This document shows, piece after piece, positions 49,061 through 63,507 of a stretch of 64,000 nt of DNA. The stretch spans positions 2,805,001 to 2,869,000 of the forward strand of contig CP114490.1 of assembly GCA_027186245.1 (NCBI GenBank), given 5' to 3'. Below the pieces are notes generated by a model. The model ran no database searches. It was not told the origin of the DNA and saw only the letters and a list, made by a program, of their open reading frames with translations. The number at the start of each line of letters is the position of its first letter. Positions within the stretch are counted from its first letter, which is position 1. The position numbers were made by a program, and so were the translations under genes. The DNA is from Coriaria nepalensis (lineage: Eukaryota; Streptophyta; Magnoliopsida; Cucurbitales; Coriariaceae).

Positions 49061-52000
49061 TCATAAAGTTGAAGCACTCATGTGAAGTGCAACTAAAGAA
49101 GCATAAGACCCATCCTTGATGTTTATCAAAGTCTCATGCTTTCCTTTCTCTACTATTGTCCCATTCTTAACAACTGCTATAACATCCGCATTCTTGATCG
49201 TTGATAATCTATGAGCCACCACAACTGTTGTCCGATTCACCATGACTCTGTCTAGTGCATCTTGAACCACCCGCTCCGATTCAGCATCAAGTGCACTTGT
49301 AGCCTCGTCTAGTAGAAGTACTTTCGGACTCTTCACGATAGCTCGTGCTATGGCCACTCTTTGCTTCTGTCCACCCGACAATTGGGTCCCACGTTCCCCT
49401 ACAATAGTATCATAGCCCTGCTTCCATTTTAGAAACATTTATTATCAATCGAGTGTTAGTAATCACTAATTGATTGATTGAAAACAGAAGCTTTTTTCTC
49501 CTAACCTGTTGCAAACTGCTAATGAACTTGTGGGCATTGGCCAATTCAGATGCAGACAATATTTCTGCTTCTGTTGCATTTCCTTCTTTTCCATAAGCGA
49601 TGTTAGAACGGATACTTTCATTGAATAGAACCGGTTCTTGACTGACAAGTCCCATTTGTCGCCTCAACCATTTGATATTGAACTTATGGATTTCAACTCC
49701 GTCGATTGTTATATGACCGGAATCTGGATCATAAAATCTCTGCAATAATGAGATCACAGTGGATTTTCCGCTTCCACTTTCTCCAACAAGGGCTACTGTC
49801 TGTAAGAAAAAAAGAAAGAAAAGTGAAAGTGTTATAATCCTTTTCTAATTTGAAGGATATATTATGAAAATAGTTATGCTCAAGTATAGTAGTACCTTGC
49901 CAGAATGAATAGCCAAGCTGAGGTCTTTAAAGATCTGAACCTCTGGTCTAGACGGGTATCTAAAGCTTACATGTTGAAGCTCAATTTCTCCCATGACATC
50001 ATCTAATGTCTCCCCAGAATCATCACTTGAGTTGATCTTTGATTTTCGATCAATCATAGCAAATATGGAAGCAGTTGCTTCCTTAGCCTTGGAAGAATCA
50101 GGAGCGAGGGAGCTTGATTGAGAAATCGCCATAGCAGCCATTATCAAGGCAAAGAAGACCTGCCCCCCCACAAAAAATAATGCATTTCTTATAAGGTAAT
50201 TGAAGATACGTGGTCCTCATGTAGTCTAGCTGAGCAAAATTTTTTCTGAAAGATATAGTTAATTACCCGGAAAACGTCGATGAAAGTTGTTGTTCCATTC
50301 TTCACAAGTCGGGCACCAGCATAGAAGGTGGCTGCATAAGCTGAAAACAACATAAAGAAAGATACCCCAAATCCCATGCCGCTTATCAGGCCTTGCCTTA
50401 TTCCTGTTCTCATTGGACCTTCGCATTTCTTTCTGTATAATTCCATCACCTTTTCTTCGGCACAGAATGATGCAACTGTCCTTATACCCCCCACAGCGTC
50501 ATTAGCAACCTGACTAGCCTCTTCATACATCATCTGCAATAGTTCTTACATATGTTTAAACTCAAGTCCACAGCTTTTCAAACTGAAGTTTAGATAAATC
50601 GAAGTTTGCCTAAACGTTTTTGAAATCCTGTTTGGATATAAATTAATGAAATTGCCAGAATTTTAGATAAATAACTCCGTCACATCAATTTCAAACGATA
50701 CTAAGAGTTTAGTTTGAGAAATGCAGTTTGAGAAAGACAGACCCTATTTTACAGAAATTTTGTCAGTTAAATGATTTTACACCATACCTTTGCGTCTGCA
50801 CTAAATCCTTTCATGAATCTCATTTGGACATAACCATTGAGTCCAAGAAGCGGAAACATAACAAGAACAATCAAAGCGAGCTGCCAACATGAAGCAAAGG
50901 CAATGACCAAACCAGCAGTTACTGAAGAAAGATTTTCAACCAATTGAGAAACAGCGTCCCCGACTAGGGCCCGCACGGTTGCTGCATTAGATGAGAGCCT
51001 CGAACCGATTGAACCGCTAGAATTCTCCACCTTGTCAAACCAACCAACCTCCATGTTAACCACTTTCTCGAAACAAATCAATCTGATCCGTTGGATCAAC
51101 TTGTTTCCTGCCACAGCGAAAAAGTAGGACCGAGTTGGAACCACCACGAAAGATACAACTCCAAGGAGCACGAAAATTAGTGCCCAAAACTTCGAATCCT
51201 TTCTAAGCTCGTGAGGTGGTTCATAAAGTGTTTTGATTAAATTTGAAAGGGATAGACCATAAACTGGAAGTATAGCACCGTTCACAATTGCGGCTAAAGA
51301 TCCAACTAGAAGGACTGGAATCTCTGGCTTGTTGAGATATGCAAGGCGACGAAAAGGAACTATTTTAGATTCTTGTTTGGATTTCTGTGATGTGTTCTCT
51401 TCTGCTATTTCAATTTCTGAGAAGGAATGCGGGCTGCTATTTCCAGGCCCAGATGAACCCCGACTTATGGACCGATGAAATGATGACATCCTTTTACTCG
51501 AGTTTTTAAAAGATTCCGAGGTGATTGCTTGTCTGTTTTGATCAGATGAAGATTCTTGTGACACACCCTGAATTTCCTGTAGCCAAATCAGTTGAGAGTA
51601 AGCGCCTTTGGGATCTCTAAGTAGGTCCACATGTGATCCTGATCGGTTCATAAAACATATCAATGTGGATAAAGAAACATTTTTTAAAATGATGTGCTTT
51701 AATTTTTGTTTTACCTTTTTCGACAATTTTTCCTTTCTGAATGACAGCAATCAAATCTGCGTTTCTCACTGTGCTCAAACGATGAGCTACAATCACAGTT
51801 GTCCGATTGACCATAATCTGGTCCAACGCCTCTTGTACTACATGCTCAGATTCTGCATCAAGTGCACTCGTAGCTTCATCTAGTAGCAATATACTAGGGT
51901 CTTTCAAAATGGCTCTAGCTATTGCTACTCGTTGCTTTTGTCCACCCGAAAGTTGGCTTCCATGCTCCCCCACCATGGTTTCTAATCCCTGAATGTAATA

Positions 52001-54296
52001 CATGTGTCAGCATTTTGATGTACATTTTTTAATCTGTTTTCTCTAATAGTTCGAATTTTTAGGACTATTGATATGTTAGCATGGTATCATAATACAAGTA
52101 AACAACTCACTACTCAGTTATTTTTGCATATTATATACTTATGTCGGGGCTTGTTTTTGGAACCATGTACATTGTTGAGTATTTCTTATAACAGTTCGAT
52201 CTTCTAGGACAATCATTTAGAATTTCAGTAATTAGAAGGTAGCAGTAATTAAGAACCTGAGGCAGTTTGTCAATGAAGTTAGCAGCGTTTGCTAGTTCAA
52301 CTGCCGCTCTTATCTCTTCAATCGTAGCTCCGTCTTTCCCATAAGCAATGTTGTCCAAAATGGTAGAAGCAAACAGTGCTGGTTCTTGGCTCACCAGACT
52401 GATTTTACTCCTAAGCCATTGAAGCTGAAACTCTTTGAGGTTAATCCCATCTATAAGAACTTCACCACCTTGTGGGTCATAGAACCTCTCTAGTAAGCTG
52501 ATCAAGGTCGATTTCCCACTTCCGCTTTGTCCGACCAAAGCGAATGTTGTCCCGTTTTCAATATAAAGAGACAACCCTTGCAATACTTGCTCGTCCGGTC
52601 TCGATGGATAACTGAAAAAGACATCCTTCAACTCTATATTAGCACAAATGTCATTTAACACCCTCCCCCTTTTGTCATAAGAATCTATTTTCGGCTTTCT
52701 TGCAATTGTTTCAAACATCTTAAATGCTGCAGCTTGACCAGCCGCAAACGCACTCATGCATGGAGATGCTTGACCTAGATACCTGAAATCATATCCACAA
52801 AAATTTCACAAAACGGAGCAGAAAGAATCTCAATTGGAAAAGCTAAAATGGGATTCAAAATGGAGCTTACATAGAACCGGTGAAAACGGCAGAAACCACA
52901 TTAACTACCTCACCACCTGAATATCCTCTTTCAATTACCATCTTTGCTCCAAACCAAGCAGCCAAAGCATAGCCACCAAACATGGAAAACATTACCATGC
53001 CAAGGCCAAACCCAGATGCTAATCCTTCGCGAACACCTGATTTATAGGCGTTTACTAGAAACCTCTCGTAATTTTTAACAGCCTGTATCTCTCCAGTGAA
53101 CGATGCAACCTTAAGATGGATTAAAGAAGAAACAAATATAACTTCCCATAATTTTTTCTCCAATTCATTGAGAGGAAAAATAAAATAAAATCAAGGGACT
53201 TTTATTAACGAACAGCATGCCTTACAGTTCTAATCGAACCAATAGTCTGTTCAACAACAGTTGCTGCTTTCACATAGCTAGTTTGTCCATGAGTTGCCAT
53301 TTTGCTGATAGTTATAGCCATGATTGTTCCAGCTGCCACGATAAAAGGAATAGACGATAACATTACAAGGGTTAGAAGCCACCCTTTGCAAAATGCTATC
53401 ACAAAGGCCCCGAAGAAGGCCGATATGAGCTGTAGAAATTTTCCAACCTGGACAAACCAAACAAAAGGGTAAAAGGATGTATATCATGCATAAAAAAAGG
53501 GTAAGATTACGAAAATTTCGAACTTAAGAATTGTGTACCTTCTCCCCCATTGCATCTTGTATGAGAACAGTATCTCCAGACATTCTTCCGATAATTTCTC
53601 CAGTGTTTGTTTCCTTATCAAAGAAGGCAATTTCTTGTCTGAGTATAGTTTTTAAATATAAACCTCTTATCCTTGCTGCTTGTCTCTCCCCTGTGACCAT
53701 CCAACAAGCTACCTCTGGCAAACAGCATAACAAAGGTGAGACTCATTTTGAGAGCACAATGAAACTTGTAGCAATATTATAGCAATTAGTTGGAGATGAC
53801 TTACGGAGGAACGCTGCAATGCCGGACCCCATAGCCAAGTAAAAAAACTTCAAGGAAACCTACATTTTTATTTTTATTTTTATTTTTATTTTTTTCAGAC
53901 AAGTAGTAGCACAAAGGTTTGGCAAACTGTGTTTTGCACTAAATAATGAAGAGGTTGATAAAATCCTTAGAAGCTTATATCTACCTTAGAAACTTCACGA
54001 ACAATGTCCTTCTGGTTTTGGATATTTCCGAAAGTATCAGTCAATTGTCCGAAAACTATTGTCATGATGGGTAGGCATAATCCATTTCCAATGGAACCAA
54101 TTATGCCAACAATCATAAGCAAAATATCAGTAGAATCAGCAAAAGAGAAGAGCTTGTGAAAGGCAACAATTTGTTCCTTCTCATCCCCTTCGCTCTTGAT
54201 ACTATTACTTCTTGTATCTTTTCGATCCTCATCCACTTCTACTGATTCATGTCTCTTTGATGTATTTCTATCGAAGCCATTCTGACCTGAAGCCAT
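49061..54296 (-). CDS. Full-length ABCB (MDR/PGP) transporter, copy B, ABCB4/ABCB11/ABCB21-like
   Basis: Twelve coding exons (53985-54296, 53805-53859, 53539-53714, 53226-53447, 52871-53109, 52257-52782, 51715-51988, 50788-51638, 50267-50533, 49896-50159, 49506-49799, 49061-49417) give 1,278 residues in TMD-NBD-TMD-NBD order. NBD1 has [14 protein letters not shown] and [15 protein letters not shown]2 has [14 protein letters not shown] and [12 protein letters not shown]. Motifs of the first membrane domain ([33 protein letters not shown]) fit the Arabidopsis ABCB3/4/5/11/12/21 clade, plasma-membrane exporters or exchangers, some for auxin. The Ser-rich linker ([20 protein letters not shown]) is a likely phosphorylation site. 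It differs from copy A by a 36-bp shorter linker and many substitutions, with identical exon phases. A 5' UTR intron ending near 54317 is possible. Confidence 0.95.
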
Positions 54297-54986
54297 AGGT
54301 AAGCTCTCTACTTAAGTCAAATCTTGATCAAAATTAAGTTATGCATTTATAGACCTTAACATTGCAACCGCAACCACAGCACACGATTTCAGAATCTTAT
54401 GTAGTAAGGAAGTCAGAAACTATAACCACTTGTGACAAGGATCAGAAGCTAGAAAAAATAATAATATGGGCAATAGATTAAAATAATCGAAATTGTGTTC
54501 CATGCAAAACTACGAGCCGTATTGAAAATTATGATCTATTATTTATAGGGACTAACACACAGAGATTTAAAACATGTAGCAAAATCGATTAGAATAGGTG
54601 ATTTAAGTGCAATACTACTATAGAATTGCAATTTCGTAGAAGCAAGCCAAAGCATAATATTTATATTATCTTTCAAGAGAAGACAATTGATTAAAGAATC
54701 ATTATCAGTTTGTAGATAAACCACTGTCTGTGAGCTTACATAAAAATTACAGAGCAAAACTTACATCCAGAAAACATGATCTTAAGAAGAGAGGAGAAAT
54801 GAAAAAGAAGTCGGGAGGATTTTATTCTTCTTCTTCTTTATGTTCTCAGAGAAAAACATAGAAACAAAACTTTCGGCTCACAAAATATATAAATACACCA
54901 GAAACAAGAGGTATTACAGGTCATACACTGAGCCCCAAAGAAAGGAAAATAATATGCATAAACAGAGGAAATTGGAAAAAGTGTCT
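54297..54986. promoter_or_regulatory. Spacer between tandem ABCB copies (B promoter, A 3' UTR)
   Basis: 690 bp. The stretch at 54795-54986 is the 3' flank of copy A and matches 48795-49060 behind copy B (CCAGAAACAAGAGGTATTAC, CTCACAAAATATAT). A donor-like GGAT|GTAAGT at about 54770 on the minus strand could begin a leader intron for copy B. No other gene was seen. Confidence 0.6.
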
Positions 54987-57900
54987 TTATGAAGTTGAAG
55001 CACTCATGTGAAGTGCAACTAAAGAAGCATAAAAACCATCCTTGATGTTTATCAAAGTGTCATGCTTTCCTTTCTCTACTATTGTCCCGTTCTTGACAAC
55101 CACAATAACATCCACATTCTTGATCGTTGATAATCTATGAGCCACCACAATCGTTGTCCGATTCACCATGACTTTGTCTAATGCATCTTGAACCACCCGT
55201 TCCGATTCAGCATCAAGTGCACTTGTCGCCTCGTCTAGTAGAAGTATTTTTGGACTCTTAACTATAGCTCGTGCTATGGCCACCCTCTGCTTCTGTCCGC
55301 CTGACAATTGGGTCCCACGTTCCCCTACAATAGTATCATAACCCTGCAAAGTTTTCCCATTTTAGAAGAATTAATCAGTAATCAAGTGTTAGTAATCACC
55401 AATTGCTTGATTGGAAACAGAAAGAAGATTATTTTTTTCCTTTTTTTTTTTTTTTCCGACCTGTTGTAAACTGCTAATGAACTTGTGAGCGTTGGCCAAT
55501 TCGGATGCAGCCAATATTTCTGCTTCTGTTGCATTTCCTTCTTTTCCATACGCAATGTTAGAACGGATACTTTCGTTGAACAAAACCGGTTCTTGACTGA
55601 CAAGTCCCATTTGTTGCCTCAACCATTTTATATTGAACTTCTGGATCTCAACTTCATCAAGTGTTATATGACCGGAATCCGGATCGTAAAATCTCTGCAA
55701 TAAGGAGATCACAGTGGATTTTCCACTTCCACTTTCTCCAACAAGAGCTACTGTCTGTAAGAAAATTAAAAAAAATAGAAGTGTTATGCCCTTTCTAATT
55801 TGAAGGATATTATGAAAATAGTTATGCTTAAGTATAGTAATACCTTGCCAGAATGAATAGCCAAGCTGAGGTCCTTAAAGATCTGAACATCTGGTCTAGA
55901 TGGGTATCTAAAGCTTACATGTTGAAGCTCAATTTCTCCCTTGACATCATCTAATGTCTCCCCAGAATCATCACTTGAGTCGATCTTTGATTTACGATCG
56001 ATCATTGCAAATATGGAAGCAGTTGCTTCCTTGGCCTTGGAAGAATCAGGAGCAAGGGAGCTCGATTGAGAAATCGCCATTGCAGCCATTGTCAAAGCAA
56101 AGAAGACCTGCCGGAAGGAGTAAAAAAGAAAAAAGATGCATTTCTTATCATGTAATTAAAGTCTCGAAGATAAGTTGTCTCAAGGAGTCTAGCTGATCAA
56201 GAGGTTTTCTAAAAGATTTAGTTAATTACCCGGAAAACATTGGCGAAAGTTGTTGTGCCATTATCAACAAGTCGAGCCCCGGCATAGAAGCTAGCTGCAT
56301 AAACTGAAAACAACATAAAGAAAGATACCCCGAATCCTGTGCCACTTATCAGGCCTTGCCTTATCCCTGTTATCGTAGGACCTTCGCATTTCTTTTTGTA
56401 TAATTCCATCACCTTTTCTTCGGCACAGAATGATGCAACTGTCCTTATACTTCCCACAGCATCATTAGCAACCTGACTTGCCTCTTCATACATCATCTGC
56501 AATAGTTTTTACATACTTTGAAACTTGAGTCCATAGCTTTTTCAAACTGGAGTTTAGATAAATTGAAATTTGTCTAAGCATTTTGAAAATACCGTTCGAT
56601 ATAAAATCCAACAGTAAAAATTCAGTTTTAGACAGACCCAAATTAACAAAAAAATTGTCCGTTAAATGATTTTACACCATACCTTTGCATCTGCACTAAA
56701 TCCTTTCATGAATTTCATTTGGACGTAACCATTGAGTCCAAGAAGTGGAAACATAACAAGAACAATCAAAGCGAGCTGCCAGCTTGAAACAAAAGCAATG
56801 ACCAAACCGGTAGTAACTGAAGAAAGATTTTCGACTATTTGAGAAAGAGAATCCCCAACTAGGGCCCGCACAGTTGCCGCATTAGTTGAGAGCCTCGAAC
56901 CAATTGAACCGCTAGAATTCTCTGGCTCATCAAACCATCCAACCTCCATGTTAACCACCTTCTCGAAACAAATCAATCTGATCCGTCGGATTAACTTGTT
57001 TCCTGCCACAGCGAAAAAGTAGGACCGAGTTGGAACTGCCACAAAAGATACCACTCCAAGGAGCATGAAAATCAGCGCCCAAAACTTTGAATCCTTTCTA
57101 AGCTCGTGAGGTGGTTCATAAAAAGTTTTGATTACATTTGAAAGGAGTAAACCAAAAACCGGAAATATAGCACCGTTCACAATTGCAGCTAAACATCCAA
57201 CTAGAAGGACTGGAATTTCTGGCTTGTTGAGATATGCAAGGCGACGAAGAGGAACTTTTGGAGATTCTTGTTTTAATGTCTGAGTTGTTTTCTCTTCTCC
57301 AATTTCAATACCTGGTGCAGCTACACCTGTGGGGAAACCGAACGAAACTGATAAGGAATGCCGGCTGCTATTCCCGGGCCCGGATGAACCCCTACTTATG
57401 GACCGATGTAGTGATGACATCCTTTTACTCGAGTTTCTAAAAGATTCTGAGGTGATTTCTTGTTTGTTTTGATCGAATGAAGATTCTTGTGGCATGCTCT
57501 CAACTTCTTGTAACCGGATCAGTTGAGAGTAAGCTCCTTCAGGATCTCTAAGTAGCTCCACATGTGAGCCTGATCAATTCATAAAACATATCAATGTGGA
57601 TAAACGGACATTTTTAAAATAATGATATGTGTTTTAATTTTTGTTTTACCTTTTTCAACCATTTTTCCTTCATGAATGACAGCAATCAAATCTGAATTTC
57701 TCACTGTGCTCAAACGATGAGCTACAATCACAGTTGTCCGATTGACCATAATCCGATCCAAGGCCTCTTGCACTACATGCTCGGATTCGGCATCAAGTGC
57801 ACTTGTTGCTTCATCTAGAAGTAGTATTCTAGGGTCTTTCAAAATGGCTCTAGCTATGGCTATTCTCTGCTTCTGACCTCCAGATAGCTGCGTTCCATGC

Positions 57901-60175
57901 TCCCCAACCAAGGTCTCTAGCCCCTATATTCAACAAAAGCTAAGCAAACAATATTTTTCTTATACAAAAGATGAAAAGAACTGAATATTAAGGAGTTAAA
58001 ACCTGAGGAAGCTTATCAATGAATTTTGAAGCATTTGCAAGTTCAGTAGCAGATTTGATCTCTTCGTCAGTAGCACCATCTTTTCCATATCCAATATTAT
58101 CTCTAATGCTTGCCGCAAATAACACAGGTTCTTGGCTGACAAGCCCAATTTTGCTTCTAATCCATTTAAGCTGAAACTCTTTCAGGTTGATACCGTCAAT
58201 TAGCACTTCACCGGAGCTTGGATCATAGAATCTTTCAATCAAACTTATAACCGTAGATTTCCCACTTCCACTCTGTCCAACTAAAGCTGTAGTTGTTCCA
58301 CTCGGAATATGAAGAGAAAATCCGTTGAAAATCTGCTCATCTGGTCTTGTTGGATAACTGAAGTAAACATCCCTTAGCTCTATGTTTCCACTAATATCAT
58401 CTGGTGTCTTTCCATTTGTATCATAAGCATCAATGTCAGGCCTTCTCTTGATTGTCTCGAACATCTTGTATGCCGCTGCTCGGCCGCTGGCAAATGCACT
58501 CAAACATGGAGATGATTGACCCAAAGACCTGAAACAATTAAACATTACATCAATACCCGGTAAAACGTTGTGCATTTTTCTTTTTTCATGTTCATGGAAG
58601 ACCATAAAAGAATCATTTTTTTATTATTTGCAGTTGTACATCTGGGAAAAATCTAGTTTGAGGCTAATGGTCAGTTGGCCTAAGAGTTCACAAAACCATG
58701 TTCGAATTTACTTTGATAAAATATCCATAGTGGTGATGAGGCTTACATGGAACCAGTCAAGACAGCAACGATGACATTCAAAACGGTACCGCCTGAGTAT
58801 CCTTTCTCAAGTATCATCTTTCCACCAAACCATATAGCCAAAGAATAGCTGCAGAAAGCTATTAACATAACCAAACCGAAACCAAATCCCAGAGCAAATC
58901 CTTCATTCACGCCTGCTTTGTAAGCATCCACGAGAAAATCCTTATACTTGGTCATAGCTTGCTTCTCGCCGGTAAATGAGGCAACCTGAAAGAATTTTTT
59001 TTATTATTATTATTGGTTATTATTATTATTATTATTTTTTCATATCTTTTCTTTTATGAACTGCAAGAATTTGAACTTTTAAACTTACAGTTCTAATTTT
59101 GACAAAGAAAAAAGAAAAAGAAAAAAAAAAACATACAGTTCTAATTGAGCTGATTGTTTGTTCCACTAAATCGGCCGCTCTACCATATGCAGTTTGTCCG
59201 CTAGACGTCATTTTCGATATGAAGATTGACATGACGGCTCCAGCTGCCACAAGAGGAGGAATTGAGCTTAACATGACAAGAGTTAGAAGCCATCCCTTGG
59301 TGAAAGCAATTATAAATCCTCCGAAAAAGGTCGATATAAGCTGGAGAAACTTCCCAACCTGAAGAAAGAAATCAAACACGGAACATATTCGGTTTAGTTA
59401 GTTCTTTTTTAACCAGAAATGGGCTTGGATTCTTGTGAAAACAGTACCTTCTCCCCCATTGCATCTTGTATGAGAACAGTGTCTCCAGACATTCTCTCTA
59501 TTACTTCTCCGGTGTTTGTTTCCATATCGAAAAAAGTGACGTCTTGTCTCAATATCGTTTTTAGATACAAACCTCTTATTCTTGAAGCTTGTCTCTCCCC
59601 AGTAACCATCCAGCATGCCACCTCTGACAGATAAGAACATTTACAGATAAGAACTTCTCTTTTATCATCTAAAAGAAAGGAAAAATATATTGATAACGAA
59701 TATTGAGGATGTACTTACGGAGAAATGCTGCAATCCCAGCCCCCACTGCTAGATACACAAATTTAACACTGACCTAAAAATATAAGCAGGTAACATGTAA
59801 ATAATAATCATCGCAACTGAAGGTTTATTTTTTAATGTAAGCTGCAAATTTTACCTTGGAAACGACATCAACAATATCCTCATCGTTCTGGTTCTGTCCG
59901 AAAGAATTAATCAACTCCCCGAACAGGATTGTCATAACAGGCATAGCCATGCCATTACCTACAGCGCCTATAACTCCAACAATCATCAAGACAGCATCAG
60001 TAGTGTCTGCAAATGAGAACAGCTTATGGAACGGAACGGTGTTTGTTTTCCCGTCTCCATTTTTGTCCAATTCTTGTTGAATTCCGTCCATGGTGAGGCT
60101 TTTTTCTACTTGTCCATATTTTTCTGATGGAGTGGCATGATTCGTATTCCCATTTCCATCCAAACCATCTTCCAT
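54987..60175 (-). CDS. Full-length ABCB (MDR/PGP) transporter, copy A, ABCB4/ABCB11/ABCB21-like
   Basis: Twelve coding exons (59855-60175, 59719-59773, 59448-59623, 59137-59358, 58747-58985, 58003-58528, 57650-57923, 56683-57569, 56230-56496, 55844-56107, 55461-55754, 54987-55343) give 1,293 residues. The start at 60175 ([10 protein letters not shown]) is the first ATG in frame; a GTG one codon upstream is not used in plants. Both nucleotide-binding domains are intact: [26 protein letters not shown] and [26 protein letters not shown]. Two membrane domains of about six helices each are seen. The linker ([20 protein letters not shown]) carries extra residues [14 protein letters not shown] absent from copy B. 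NBD2 and its exon flanks are almost the same in A and B, while the N-terminal 100 residues differ greatly. The likely role is auxin or metabolite transport at the plasma membrane, by family. Confidence 0.95.
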
Positions 60176-61260
60176 CACTATGTTTGAGTTTTCCTTTTTG
60201 GTCAGAGGAGCTGTGAATTTGCAACTGTAAGATTGAAAACTTGCATCAATAGATTGTGTTATAATGTTACTAGAAACTAGCTGAGTATGTAGAAGAGGAG
60301 CTATATGAGACTTTCTTTTCTCGGTTGCGTTACATAAGGAGAAGAAAGCCTAGGATCAGGCTACGAAGAAACCAATACGTAGAGATGTCAGCAACAAATG
60401 AAACTAACATGAGAACTAGCTGGTCAACCAAAATGGTGTAAGACACTGTTCAAGGCCTTCTTTTTCCTTTATCCTTTTCATCTATCTCACAATAAACAAT
60501 TATGGAAGATGAAGTATAAACATTATTTATGTTTTGTTATTTACCATTAAACAAATATATATATCACTATAGTTGATATGTCAAACTCTCAAACGTCAAC
60601 AACCCTATCAACCACAAAGTTAAGAAACTCAAAAATCAAAATTTACATAAAAGATAATTAATAATAGAAAAAAAAAAAAAGTAATTAAGAAGTGCTTCTC
60701 CATTTTTTTTTCTAATTATTCAGATAAAGCCCAACTTGGAAAGTGGCACTCATGAATCCTGTGGGTTGAGAAGGGAAAAGGGAAAGAATCTCTTTCATTT
60801 CATCAATCAATTCACTTCAATCCCGGTTGTCCCAACCCCCCCCAAATTATAAAAAAAAATATATATATATGGTTGAAGTTGCCAATCCAAACCTCATTTA
60901 ATCATCGAATAAGGGTAGTTAATATGAAGATGATGATTATGAGCATGAAGTGAGCAAAACCCAGAAACAGAAGAGGAAATGAACCATTAAACACAGCTCC
61001 AACTTATAAGGGTAATGGTAGGGAGACCAAACTTAACAAAGAGGGATGAATTGTCAACCATCCATATGATCACTTGGCGACTCATTAGTCAAGTGAGCGG
61101 TATGAATATTACCGACTCATCCCATTTTATCTAAATTTTGTTTTAAGTCTAACTTATAAATACTATCACTGAAAAAAAATAAAAAAATTAAACGTTTAGA
61201 AGAAGTCAGGAAAGACCAAAAGGGTTACCTGAAACTGCAGAGGCTCAGATGCAGAGATGC
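60176..61260 (-). promoter_or_regulatory. 5' leader of ABCB copy A with predicted UTR intron
   Basis: On the minus strand a good acceptor (CAATCTTACAG, near 60226) precedes the start codon. A donor-like CAG|GTAACC lies at 61228, suggesting a leader intron of about 1 kb. In between are AT-rich DNA and a C run near 60837. The transcription start is not determined. Confidence 0.4.
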
Positions 61261-61383
61261 AGAAGTACTTTTTTCTTGCCCTTCAGAGTGCTCTGCTTTT
61301 ACTCTGCGTTTTCTTTACTTCTCAACGAATATAACATATACTGGCTCGGTTTTCTAGCCAGCAGGTCAGACTCCCTAATTCGA

Positions 61384-61415
<32 letters not shown>

Positions 61416-63507
61416 CCTTTCCTTGAAGATCAAGTCTTATATTTAATTTGATAATCTGATTACTCATCACTCCTTCATCACGTGAAGCAAAGAAAGAAAA
61501 ATCCCTGTATTCCCTGTTTCTTTCCGACTTTCCCTCTTGTCAACATAACCCAATTTCAAATTTTTCATTTTTAATTCGATTTTCTTGATGAAGAAGAAAA
61601 ATCAATGTGTTTTCCCTCCGTACAGATCCAGATGAACAGATGGGTATTTGAATTTTCTTTTTGACTCCGTCTTTCATGCTTATAATTATTTGAAAAAGTA
61701 AGAACATGCCGCCAATTTTCAACTATGGACCTTTTGACTTTTCTGCAGCAAAAACCTCATTCGGTCATTGCTTATCTATTTGTGTAATGAATGTGGAACA
61801 TGATTTATACTATAATTCACATTTGTTGGTAATAATGTTGTCATTTCCTCTGTCCTGATTGTTTAGTTTACATATTGTTTTGTTGTTGGGGAATGTACAA
61901 ATATTTTTTTTCTTTCTCGGTTCCCAAGACTACTAATGAGCTCCCATGTACTCGTGCTTGATGCAAAAAGATTAGAATCAATAATATTATTACTTTAGTT
62001 TGAAGTTTCATAAAATTTCAGTTTTGAATTAGTTCTTTATTTATATATAATTTAAAATCGAGAAATTTTTATGACCAAATCAATCATTATTATTACAGAC
62101 ATCACTCGAAGTGATATAAATGTGAGTGTAACGTTGATGCGTTACAGTTTGAATTGTCATGTGGGACGTATACTACTATTATTACAAGGACTGCACATGT
62201 TAACCTGAAAACTGAAGAATCGATCCAAACCTTCGTGCAACTCAAAAACAAACTAAATGATGCGCATCTCATCAAACATAATTTTAAGGGGTCCATTAGC
62301 AAATGGACTTAAAAGAGGAAAAGAAAAAAAATTAAAGTTCAACTACCACTTTTTTTTTTTTTTATCAGTAATATTAGTCTATTCATTTTTCTTATTTATA
62401 AAAAATAAAAATAAAAAATCAAATTAAAATGTGAATTACTAAATTGGCCTCATGTAAATCTGAAACAAAAATATGTGAAATAATGAGAATACGATCATGC
62501 TTACCAATCAAAAAATGGTAACCTACTACGCTTGAAACCATAACCGTGGCATGAAACAATTTGCATTTTTAGACCAATCAAAAGCATTCCGATTGCCCCT
62601 AAATGTCGATTAAATCTGTTTGCAAGTTTCGTAATCGAATTGTCAAGAGTTTGAAAATAGATAAACATATGAGTAAGTTTCAAGCTTTTATACTTAATTG
62701 TTCTTTCAACTTTTGATTGATAATGCTACATGTTTTGGCCTCATTTTATTTTTATTTTGTTTGCATTTGCCGTTTCGAATCACTCTATAACTGAAAAAAT
62801 ATGGAAATGCAGAAATAAAAAAAAATCTAGAAATCTAAAGAACATATGTCATTTGTATTGCTCAATTTCTCGATGTCCCTATAATGAGGAGACATCGAAA
62901 AATCGGGTAAAATGGACATAATTGTCTTTAATTTCTCGATGTCTTTGTAATGAGTAGAGACATCAAGAAATAGGGCAAAGTGGACATAGTCTTTTTAGAA
63001 TATTGGTTTCCTTTTATGTTTTTCCTTTTACAGAAGTGAAAAGTTTTTTCATAATCATATACTTTGATGTGAATGAAAGAGAATGAAAGCCAAAATGAGA
63101 AAAAGAATTTGTTGTATTGTCATGAAAATAGCGTGTATGGAATAATTGGAGCTTCAATGTAAAATACATTACATACACTTATGGTTGTAAGTATAAAGCA
63201 CTTATGAGTAACTTGACAATGAGCAAAGACCGATCCCATCTTCAGCAAAGTCTTTGTCATTTATCATGGATATTTAGACCTTTGATTATTGATAATGTAG
63301 TTAGTTTGAGAATTTTGAAGACTTTACATATTTTTGTAATCTTTGCAAATATGGTTGTAATGAATGTTGGTTACTTTAAATGGATGATATTTTTGTTGGT
63401 TGTTGCAATTTTGTTTAATGAAAGTTGTACTTAATAATTTTGGTTGATTGATATTTGTTCATTAAGGTTTTGTTGATTTTGATTTAAGGAGGCATCGAGC
63501 TATCGAT
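61261..63507. other. Gene-poor intergenic DNA
   Basis: About 2.2 kb of AT-rich sequence with TA and T tracts near 61385-61418 and a T run at 62350. A two-unit direct repeat is present at 62864-62995. Small ORFs have no recognisable protein. Confidence 0.55.
62864..62995. repeat. Two-copy ~66 bp direct repeat with internal inverted motif
   Basis: The units begin AATTTCTCGATGTC at 62864 and 62929 and end with TGGACATA...GTCTTT. Each also contains GACATCGA or GACATCAA, the inverse of TCGATGTC, so each unit can fold into a hairpin. No coding potential was seen. Confidence 0.85.

Noticed and set aside
61249..61446. 65-codon ORF at the head of the ABCB leader
   Set aside because: It runs into a TA/T microsatellite and has no recognisable protein.
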